From: Actinomortierella ambigua
Lineage: Eukaryota; Mortierellomycota; Mortierellomycetes; Mortierellales; Mortierellaceae
Reading direction: 5' to 3'
Assembly (NCBI GenBank): GCA_016098155.1
Contig: JAAAJB010000660.1
Coordinates: forward strand, 1-18,416
Length of the DNA: 18,416 nucleotides
Below are positions 1 through 7,928 of the stretch, piece after piece. Each line of letters starts with the position of its first letter. Within the stretch, counting starts at the first letter, position 1. The notes below the pieces were generated by a model, which was not told where the DNA came from, ran no database searches, and was given only the letters and a program-made list of their open reading frames with translations. The position numbers and the translations under genes were made by a program.

Positions 1-143
1 GGGATGTTTTCCTTGCTTGTCGCCCTGATCCTGTGCACTGTTGTATGAGACATTCCGACTTGCCTCCGGACGTTCTCGATAGAGTTACCATCAGCAAGAA
101 GGGTTAAAGCACGCTGCTTTTGCTGATTAGTAAACCGTGGCAT
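1..143 (-). CDS. Tc1/mariner-like transposase, N-terminal fragment cut by the window edge
   Basis: The minus strand reads an uninterrupted frame from an ATG at 143 to the left edge (47 codons plus 2 nt). It begins MPRFTNQQKQRALTLLADGN and continues through an IENVRRQVGMSHTTVHRIR stretch. This is the pattern of the helix-turn-helix DNA-binding domain at the start of Tc1/mariner-family transposases: a first helix ending in L-ADG-NS, then a recognition helix with the G-(M/V)-S-x-x-TV-x-R-I signature. The DDE catalytic domain would lie outside the window, so it cannot be judged whether the element is intact. The element's 5' end and terminal inverted repeat should lie to the right of 143, but without the other end they cannot be fixed. 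A stand-alone HTH regulator is possible but less likely. Confidence 0.72.
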   Translation of the reverse strand, partial: MPRFTNQQKQRALTLLADGNSIENVRRQVGMSHTTVHRIRATSKENI

Positions 144-1264
144 GATGTCCAAGGATCGTGCTTCTTGTAGGCGGTGGGGTCTGGTGAAACTGTGTTATGG
201 AAAAAAGTGGTGGATGTTATGGGACCTTGAGGGCAATTGGAAAAAGAGTTATGCGGATGGTTATTTCGAACGCAATGGCTTTATCAAATTCGTGGCTATT
301 ATGGCGAGGAGTTGAAGGCAGTCGCTGCCATTTTGTATGACGCATCAATGATGTTGGCCTGATGACAAATACTAGAGGCCAAAGCGCGACTTAGGCAACA
401 GGTGTAGCGAAACTGGAAACTCGGGTACTAAATGGACCGATCTATTACACCACAGTAGGAGCCGAAAGGATGTCAACATTTATGGAAATTGTACGGGGGT
501 CAATATTCAACTAAACGCAGCCCCGTGTCGACTTTTTTTTTATTTTTATGGGCCTCTGGATAGGGCTGTATTCGCCAGCATGCATCTACACTGCGTCTCG
601 ACGTTTCGCCTATATAACTCCATTCGGGATCCTTAGTTTTTATTATTAGCAAACTTTTGGCCTTTGTAATTCGGGCGCTGGGAATTGATGACTTTTACGC
701 GTAACGTAGTCTTCTTCAGTCTGCCCTTGTTTGTTCTCTTGGCTGTCTACTGGGTATTTCGCTATTCCTTTTTTCACGGGTCTCAAAAGTTCTTTTTTCA
801 CGAACCGTAAGAGATGGTTTCCAGATCTGCGGTAGGAGGCTATTCCTACGACCAAGTGTTTGTTCAAAAGAGAGGTGTTTGTTTGCGGAGAGGGGTGTTG
901 TGCAAGAAAACGTCTAGTCAAAATGCCTGCATTTGACAATAACCCGTGGGCTCCATGTCGATGTGTTCTGTCGGCTCCTTGGTTCTTTCACTTATATAAC
1001 GCCATATCGTTCGAGTTGGTGGCGACCAGTGAGAATGGGTCTTTATTCTTACCACTCACCCTTTTCGTGACAACCCACAGAGCAAGCGAGCCTTTTCACA
1101 CCATAGACCTCAGAAACCATGCACCCTAGCAAAGATGACGTTGCACAGGAAGAGAGAGGGCATGGGTGAATGTGTGAGTGCTGTGCAATCATTTGCGTGG
1201 GAATTGCATTCCCTCTTCTCTCATCCTCATCCTCATCATTCTTTATAGCATACCAAAAATTCCC
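144..1264. other. Intergenic region: transposon 5' flank plus upstream region of the kinase gene
   Basis: No convincing gene is seen in about 1.1 kb. The left part should contain the 5' untranslated region and terminal repeat of the transposon whose transposase starts at 143. Two TATATAAC boxes in plus orientation occur near 610-618 and 993-1000 and could serve as TATA elements. A T9 run lies near 532. From about 1208 the plus strand becomes pyrimidine-rich (CTC/ATC repeats at 1211-1240), a usual feature just ahead of fungal start codons. Open frames in this region lack ATG starts or recognisable content. Confidence 0.5.
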
Positions 1265-3403
1265 ATGGTGAGTAGCCCGCACCCTCCAAAGTCCGTCTTA
1301 AGACCTTTCATCACTCTCTCTACAACCGCATCTAACACTCTAATTGGATAGTCGTTAGTGCTAGGAGCAAAGCTCGGCTCAGGATCCCATGGTACCGTCT
1401 ACAAGGGCCGACAGGGAGTACGGGTGGTGGCTGCCAAGCTGTACCTTGTCAGGACCAGCAAGCGTGCACAAGCAGTGATCAAAAAGGAGATTGGTGTTCT
1501 CGAGAAGCTGAAATACCGGCACATCATCCAATTCTACGAGGCTGTCTATCATGAGGGTCGGTTGACGGTTGTAACAGATTTTGCCGACGGAGGGAGTCTC
1601 AAGGCGGCCATCGACAAGGGCCTTAAAGACTGGCCCACCATGAAACGATTTGCGCGAGAGATGGTCCTTGGCCTTGCCTACATCCACTCGGAGGGAGTGC
1701 TGCATCTGGATCTCAAGAGTGAGAATGTGCTACTCACAAACCGCTTCGAGGTCAAGCTCTGTGACTTTGGACGTGCTACCATCAAGTCCACCAGCGTCGC
1801 GACAAACTCGACCGAGACTCAGCAAGGGGCAGTTCGCTGGATGGCGCCAGAGCTATTTGTTGATCGACCCATGTGTTCCACCAAATCGGATGTGTACTCC
1901 CTCGGCATGGTGATGTGGGAGATGGCGGCCAACTGCACGACCCCCTTCAAGGCATATCATGACAACGCTACGGTCATTGCTCTGGTCAAGGATGGAAAGC
2001 GCGAGCATCTCCCGGTGGGCACCCCGGCACACTATCGAGCATGGGTTGAGCAGTGTTGGGACCACGATCCCTCTCAGCGGCCCGAGGCAATCGATTTTAT
2101 CACCAGGGACGATGATGATGATGACGGTCATATCCCTTGCACATTCTCTTTGCCCACCCTCGAAAAACTCTCAGTCTCGTCTACATCCACCAACGATGCA
2201 TGCACGAGCAATCAAGCCAAGACCGACAACGCTTCTAGTGACGGAACGAAGACTGCGCGTGCATCTTCTTTAAAATCGATCCCAGCTCCCGAACCCGAAG
2301 AGGATGACGTCTTCTCGGACTGTGAGGACACTTCGGAGATGCTTGTCAATGCGACGGAGACACCCTCGCAAGAAGGATTGCCTAAGGAGGGCGTGACTAT
2401 TGACGAGATGGATGAGACCGCGGCCTTTGAACGTTGCTTCCAGGCAGCTAACCGAGGCGATTCTGAAGAGCAGCACCGCCTTGGAAACATGTTCATTAGC
2501 GGTCAGGGTGCCAAGATAAATGTCGATGAGGCAGCCAAATGGTACCTCTTATCGGCACAGCAGGGTCACGTAGTCGCACAGCGGAAGATTGGACTCATGT
2601 ATGCTGCTGGTCAGGGAGTCGAGCTGCCTCGGCCTGAGGCAGCAGCTTCATGGCTATTGAAGGCGGCTCAGCAAGGGGACGCGAAAGCTCAGCACTACAT
2701 TGGGGAGATTTACAAGGTGGGCCGTGGGGTTAGCCAGCGCGATGCCGAGGCGATCAAATGGTTCACCAAGGCAGCTCATCAAGGGATTTCAGATGCGCAG
2801 TTCAGCCTTGGGGAGATGTATGCAGCTGGTCGAGGCGTCAAGCAGAGCTTCACTGAGGCGGCCAAGTTGTTCACCAAGGCGGCCAACCAAGATCATCCGC
2901 AAGCGCAAGCCAAACTTGGGGTGTTGTACCAGAAAGGCCTTGGCGTTGAAAAGAGTGCCACCAAGGCCCTCAAATGGTTCAAAGATGCGACCAATCACGA
3001 CGTTTCGTTTGCACAGTTTAGCCTCGGAATGATGTACATGCAAGGCGAAGGTATGGAGAAGAGCGAGGTTGAGGCGTTCAAATGGTTCATCAAAGCGGCC
3101 AATCAAGGGCTACCAGGTGCGGAATTCATCGTTGGCATGATGTACACATCTGGTGGCGAAGCTTGCAGGAAGGACCATCTTGAGGCGTCGAAATGGTACA
3201 CCAGGTCGGCCAACCATGGCGATCCAGATGCCCAGCTAATCCTAGGATATAAGTACGAGATGGGCGATGGAGTCCAAGAAAATGAAGAGGAAGCCATCAA
3301 GTGGTACACAATGGCGGCTAAACAGGGGCAATCCGAAGCTTATCAGTGCCTTGCCAATATTCGCCAGCGAAGGGGCCAGCATTACTGGCCGGGCAGGCGA
3401 TAG
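1265..3403 (+). CDS. TKL-type protein kinase with C-terminal Sel1 repeats
   Basis: Predicted 684-aa cytosolic kinase. Exons: 1265-1267 (ATG only) and 1352-3403. The intron 1268-1351 has a GTGAGT donor, a CTAAC branch and a TAG acceptor, phase 0. The long frame has no ATG before the P-loop, and the upstream frame has no other ATG, so this start is preferred but not proven. Kinase residues, about 1-255: P-loop G10-S-G-S-H-G15, VAAK lysine 30, alpha-C glutamate near 47, catalytic loop H119-L-D121-LKSEN, D139-F-G, A-P-E168 and a late DPSQRP. GAVRWMAPE and the LKSEN loop fit the TKL group. The HRD arginine is leucine. An acidic linker (about 255-360) with a D6 run follows, then eight complete Sel1-like repeats and a partial ninth, each with the A(Q/E)xxLGxxYxxGxGV..A..W(F/Y)..AA(N/Q)QG pattern. 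Sel1 repeats form a scaffold solenoid. An AATAAA lies directly after the stop. Kinase and repeats are near certain; substrate unknown. Confidence 0.92.
1268..1351 (+). other. Predicted first intron of the kinase gene, directly after the start codon
   Basis: The 84-nt segment starts with the strong donor GTGAGT right after an ATG and ends in a pyrimidine-rich tract, a TCTAAC branch-like motif about 20 nt before the end, and TAG. Splicing joins ATG in phase 0 to TCG-TTA-GTG-CTA-GGA, giving M-S-L-V-L-G-A-K-L-G-S-G, which places the glycine-rich loop at residue 10. The kinase frame closes with a TAG three codons upstream of the GTG at 1358, so an intron, or a much longer unseen 5' exon, is required. 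Confidence 0.65.
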
Positions 3404-3739
3404 AAATAAAAAGCATCGAGTTTTTTTGAGCGAGTGCACAGATTGTTAGAGGCAAACATGAACAGGGCACGCATGCTACAGAACCATCCAGATTTCATTT
3501 TTATCTCTGACTATGATGCAAGCTATTCAGATGTGCCATAAATTGGGCGACACTTTTTACCCAGGCACGCCTGGCATTTACATGCGGTAGAGAGTAACAC
3601 AGCAATGCTTTTTGAATATCGTATATAGATGCCAATAAAATAATGATTCTTTTGTTGATAATGAGATATACACAAACGGGGAACTGGGTGTCGAAGGAGA
3701 GAGAGAGATAGAGAGAGAGGGGCGAAGAAGAAGGAGTAT
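3404..3739. other. Convergent 3' intergenic region
   Basis: This spacer separates two genes that end towards each other. AATAAA at 3405-3410 is a likely poly(A) signal for the plus-strand kinase, and a second AATAAA occurs near 3634. A GA-rich microsatellite lies at 3696-3720, just beyond the stop of the minus-strand gene. No gene is seen. Confidence 0.6.
3405..3410 (+). terminator. Candidate polyadenylation signal of the kinase gene
   Basis: A perfect AATAAA begins one base after the TAG stop codon (3401-3403). It is on the sense strand, but it sits unusually close to the stop; the second AATAAA about 230 nt further on could be used instead. Confidence 0.4.
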
Positions 3740-6700
3740 CTATACAAAGTCGAGAGAAGCCGTGTCGCCTGCCATCACTAAAACTTGTGCTGGAAAACTC
3801 AGACTTAACCCGGCATTAGCGCCGGCACCACCACCACCACCACCACCACCACCACCGGCACCACCACCATTGCCTCCTGGTGCATGGGGTTGGAAACTAC
3901 CACTCACCGATCCAGGCGAAGAAGTGCTGGTCAGCTCGGCACTCGTTGCCACTCCTGGCAGGCTATTCGATCCAGCCAGCTGACCACGCCGCAGGACCTG
4001 GGCCGTTATGCCGCCCTGCACACGGAACTGGGTCGTCACATTCCAGCGCCTTAGCTGCACACTGGCGTCGCCAACAAGTGATGAAATCGAGACGCTGAGA
4101 GGACGTACTGCAACAGCAGCAGTAACAGCACCAACAGTAGCATTCGCAGCAGCAGCATCAGCAGCAGGTGGTGTCGCAGACGGGGTGGGTGTTGGCGTGC
4201 TCGTGTTTGTAGGATGCTGTTGTTGCAACAGCTGCAAAGAAGGATACCAGACAATATTGGCCGCTATAAGACCTCCCTGACTCATCACCGTCAGGTACTC
4301 GGCCACCGCCACCAACTGCAAGTCGAGGCTCCTGGAGGAGTCTTGTCCAGGGTACACAATGTCCAAGGACTGTACAGCCAGCGACTGAATGATCAGCCCT
4401 TGGTTCTGCGTGCCCGTAAACTTCCAGCTGACATTCCGATACACACTCTCGTCCAACATGACTGTCACGTCCTGATAGGAGAACGTAGCATCCAACGCCA
4501 GCTCCTGCTGGCCTGGCTTTGTCCGCGGCATCTCGATTGTCAGAATTGACTCGGAGCACAGGACAGATGATACAAAGAACTGCCTGTGTTGGTTTGCAGA
4601 GTCCTACGTGAGAGGTTATAGTAGAAAAAAACGGTAAGAAAAAAAAAAAAAAGGGGGGGGGGGGGGGATGCAAACCAAAAAAGGGATGGAGGAAGGTACG
4701 CAAACACTTACATCGAGGGTATATTGAAGGTATCCATTTGGTAAGGTGATGATCTGGAATCCCGTTACGGCCTGCTGATCCACATCGCTTTTGAGCTTGT
4801 AGAACTGTCTTTGCAGCTTCAACAACACCCGAGTCTCGGTAGCATTAGAAGAATCGATTATGCGAACGGTGCCTCTCTGCAAAGAAGAAAGTAGTAAAGA
4901 TCATGAGTGTCACTTGGTAAAGGGCTGTTGATGAAAAAATGAAAAATAAAATCCCGGAGAGCGAAAAAAAATTACCGTTTGGGTATCGTAGAAAAGAACC
5001 AAGCCTGGGACAACTGCTGGATCGATTGCGTACTCAACAGGGTCAGCCCTAGCTGGGTGCTTCGGTAAGCAGATTTGAATCCGATGGAGGACAAACGTCT
5101 AAGGGTGGAGAGGGGGGGCCATAAAGATGGAACAGAGGATACGAATGAGCTAAGGGTGCCTTGGAGTCCAAGAGTGATTGCACTTGCGCGCATACTCGAT
5201 GGGACAGACACATACCAGGATAGCAACAACAACGATTGCAATCACCAATACTGCGATGAGGATCCACCAGCGACGACTCCAGCGTCCACATCGTCCGCGA
5301 CGGGAACCTCGCAAATAGGCCGGTCCTTGCTGGAAAGGAGGTAGAGGAGCCAAGTAGTTATTGTGCCCGTCTGCCGTACGCTCGGTCTCAGCGATACTGG
5401 CAGAATCTCCACCCACCAGGGTCTGAGAAAATGTCGTCTGCTGTTCTTGTGTCTGTGGCTGCGGTGCACCATGTTGGTGGGTGGTGGCGGCGGCGGCTCG
5501 GCCTTTTGTCTCATGGCTCTTTCTTGGGATTTTGGCCACCGCCGTCTTCTTCTCTAAGCTTGATTCCCGCGGTGCCATTTGCGGCGCCTTGTCACGATGT
5601 TTCTCCGATACCTCCTCGGCGCTCTTTCCGCCTTCGGGCTCCGCGGTGGAGATGGCCAGGGTAGGGGGTGAATAGGGGCGCGCCGACGATGCCCAGTGTC
5701 GGCCGTGGGATTGGTCCTGCGACGAAGTGTGCGATAGCGCCGATGATGGCCTCGAGGGAGTCTCTGGTACGTGCAAAGCTGCGCTAGGGATGAGGCCCAT
5801 CGATTGGTCATGGTGGGCGATTTCGAGATCGTGGATGTCTAGACTAGCGATCCTGTCTTCCTCATCGTCGTCGTCGCTGTGGCCAGCCAGGCGGGCACCT
5901 TGCCGAGTCTTGCTATGTCTTTGATGCTTCTGCTGCTCTCTATGCGGGTGGCGCTGTCCAGACCTTTCGTCCTCCTCTGGCCAGTGGTGTGTCTCAACAA
6001 TGCCCATCCCGTAGTCCGGTTGGTGGTGTGTCTTCTGTCCCTTGTGATGGCTGTCCGTCATGGACAGCGACGAGCCGGTGAGAGACCGATTCGCATAGCT
6101 TTCTATTGAGTAGGCGTCGTTGCTCGTCCGATAGGCATCATCGCCCCGTCGGTCGTCCCAACCATCGCGGCTGCCATCTCTACTGGCATGGGGGCTTGTC
6201 ATGTTGTCTTGAGGGCGATAGCCTCGGTGGTGTGAAGCTGACGATGCTGGCCTCGGCGGAAACTCTTCGCCTACGCCTGCTGATAGCTTAGCACCATGTT
6301 TCCGAGGGTGCTGGTGCTGATGGTGCTGGTGTTGTCGGCGTAGATCCGTCATGCTGGCACTGTGTTGAGGAATGTGGTTGACAGGGAATGAGTTGTGTGC
6401 AAGGCGCCTAGTGGTGGATGGTTCGTTTGTTGGAGAGGGAGAAGAAGCGCGTGTGAAAGAGCGAGAATGGTTCAATTGTTGATGTGAGTGCTGGCGGCGA
6501 GGCTTGTGGGTATGGACCCAGCCCTGCTGAGGCAGGAGGCCTTCGTCACCTGGGCAGCTCGGGCCCACATGGCCTTGGCGAACGACGCCCTCTGTTGTGG
6601 CTGTTGACGCAGCTGATGCAGAGGATCCTACGGAAAATCCGCTCGCATCGCGGTTACTACTGTTCTGCCTCTGCGGTAACGGCGGGCGGTTGGTTAGAGT

Positions 6701-6955
6701 CCTCGATGCAGGCCTTGCTTCACCTGAGGAATTCTGCGAAATGGGCCTAGTCTGCTTGTCCGACGACGACGACGACGACGACGACGAGGAGCGTTTACTG
6801 TTGGTTATTGAGGTACGTTGAGTTGGTGCAGTTTGCCTCTTCAGGGTCTCGGTGGAAGGGCTCTGGACAACGACAGTAAATGCTCCCACCTCAGCGGTTA
6901 CTTCGCCCGAAGGGTTACGCCCAGAGGCATTCCCCTTCGTTGTCCAAACACTCAT
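3740..6955 (-). CDS. Single-pass membrane glycoprotein with long disordered N-terminal tail and beta-rich ectodomain
   Basis: Predicted 963 aa from four exons, all phase 0: 6955-5216, 5098-4976, 4876-4712, 4603-3740. Introns start GTATGT, GTAATT, GTAAGT and GTAAGT-like and end in AG. Residues 1-548 are low complexity, rich in S, H, Q, R and P (a nine-serine run from a CGA repeat, and an HQHQH tract). A basic stretch RGSRRGRCGRWSRR then precedes a membrane helix at about 563-584 (WWILIAVLVIAIVVVAIL plus exon 2), split by intron 1. This predicts type II topology, with the tail in the cytosol and the C-terminus outside. The roughly 380-residue outer part alternates short hydrophobic and polar strands, carries five N-glycosylation sequons (NAT, NVS, NTS, NAT, NVT), and ends with P/T/A-rich and poly-glycine segments. 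The strand pattern recalls the putative adhesin (DUF4097-like) beta-solenoids of fungal surface proteins, but this is weak. A LEA-2-type domain, as in yeast Vac7/Tag1, is an alternative. Exon structure secure; function unknown. Confidence 0.82.
3820..3872 (+). repeat. (CCA)n trinucleotide tract coding poly-glycine
   Basis: CAC/CCA repeats, interrupted by GGCA, encode on the minus strand two runs of glycine (the longer about ten residues) near the C-terminus of the membrane protein. The unit is three bases, so length changes would keep the frame. Confidence 0.8.
4604..4711 (-). other. Intron 3 of the membrane-protein gene, with adjacent homopolymers
   Basis: The donor is GTAAGT and the acceptor CACGTAG, with an ATAAC branch-like motif 16-20 nt before it. 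The 108-nt intron contains, on the plus strand, a run of 14 A (4639-4652) directly followed by 15 G (4653-4667); on the sense strand this reads as C15-T14. The length of these runs is likely to be variable or mis-sequenced. Because they lie in an intron they do not affect the protein. Confidence 0.8.
6761..6787 (+). repeat. (CGA)9 trinucleotide tract coding poly-serine
   Basis: About nine CGA units encode, on the minus strand, the poly-serine run near residue 60 of the membrane protein. The tract is a pure triplet repeat in a disordered segment and a likely site of length polymorphism. Confidence 0.85.
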
Positions 6956-7050
6956 GGCGCCTGTATGAAATGGGGATGCAGGGTGCTTTAGAGATTCAGG
7001 GGGGGTGCAACGATGAGAGGAGTCGGTCTACTTGGTTAGCGAGGGAAAGG

Positions 7051-7100
7051 GAGAGAGAGAGAGAGAGAGTGAGGGAGAATAGATGAATGAATGAATGAAT
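7051..7100 (+). repeat. GA and GAAT microsatellites
   Basis: A run of about nine to ten GA dinucleotides (7051-7069) is followed by about four copies of the tetranucleotide TGAA (7084-7100). They sit roughly 100-145 nt upstream of the minus-strand start at 6955, where the sense strand reads as CT-rich DNA. Confidence 0.85.
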
Positions 7101-7512
7101 GGACGAACAATTGTCGATCAGAGCCTAGCTTCGAGGAGAAGGGAGGGGGCCGTTAAGGACGAACGGGAGGAGCTTGGAAGGGGAGTTTGTCCATGGTTGT
7201 GTTCTAGCGTGGTTGAAAACAACAGACACAGTCAGTATGATGGATGGTTGCTGTGTGCGTGCAACATTGAGCAGCACAAAAATAACAATAATGCGTGTGT
7301 CCCCACGGTGCTGCAACATAATATTCGGATGCAGGTCTCTGCCGAAATTGGTCTGCCCATGCCCCACAACACCGGGTGTGAAGGTGCAGGGGTGAGGAAG
7401 GGGTGGGAGTGTTTGTCCTCCCTTTTCCATGGCTGTTTGCAATAGGGTGGGTTGTTGCCTACACGCGCGCCGAGAGCGCGTTTCAGGGTCAAGAGACGAT
7501 TCTAATTCTAGA

Positions 7513-7535
7513 GGGGTGGGGGGTGGGAGGAAGGG
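7513..7535 (+). other. Potential G-quadruplex motif 1
   Basis: G4-T-G6-T-G3-AGGAA-G3 on the plus strand gives four runs of at least three G with loops of 1, 1 and 5 nt, meeting the usual G3+N1-7 pattern. It would form on the non-template side of neither coding region, since it lies in the spacer. Confidence 0.6.
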
Positions 7536-7633
7536 TCGTTCGTCTTCCTTCCCTTCCCTTCACTCCTCAGCCTTGGGAGGACGTGTGAGCAGAGACACAA
7601 TCCTGCAGGAGTTTCGCGTGAGAATGAGCCCCA

Positions 7634-7665
7634 GGGTGGGATGGGATGGGGTGGGGTGGATAGGG
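7634..7665 (+). other. Potential G-quadruplex motif 2
   Basis: Six G runs (G3, G3, G3, G4, G4, G3) are separated by T, AT, AT, T and a longer TGGATA loop. The loops of one or two bases make this a strong quadruplex candidate. It lies about 265 nt downstream of the IF-2 stop codon and about 680 nt upstream of the membrane-protein start. Confidence 0.65.
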
Positions 7666-7928
7666 CAGACAACAAGGAAAAAAGTCGACATTGACAAAAA
7701 CGTGGGAGTCAGACACCCCATGGATTTTCCCGAGGAAAAGATGCGAACTTTTCAGTAACGTAACCCTTTTGCCTGCGCAAAAACCCACTTCTCCCACCCT
7801 ACCTCCCTACCTCCCCCTGACCCAAAGATAGCAAAGATGTAAAGATGTGATCCAATGCAGTCGTAGTTGTCGTTGTTTGTTATTTTTGTTGTAATGTACA
7901 ATCTATGCCAGGGATGCTTATTATTGTG

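Larger units (their letters stand above)
6956..7928. other. Long spacer upstream of the membrane-protein gene, G-rich on the plus strand
   Basis: This 973-bp spacer lies between the start of the membrane-protein gene and the 3' end of the IF-2 gene, both on the minus strand. It holds a (GA)9-10 microsatellite at 7051-7069 and four GAAT units near 7084-7100; on the sense strand these give a CT-rich tract typical of fungal promoters or leaders. It also holds two clusters of closely spaced G runs (7513-7535 and 7634-7665). On the minus strand a TTTCATACAG just before the ATG at 6955 could be the acceptor of a 5'-UTR intron, but no matching donor was settled. The open frames here are short and G/C-skewed and are not supported. 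Confidence 0.55.

Noticed and set aside
646..939. 97-codon minus-strand open frame
   Set aside because: It starts only at TTG, has no recognisable motif, and no splice or promoter context supports it. It could be a transposon relic, but this cannot be shown.
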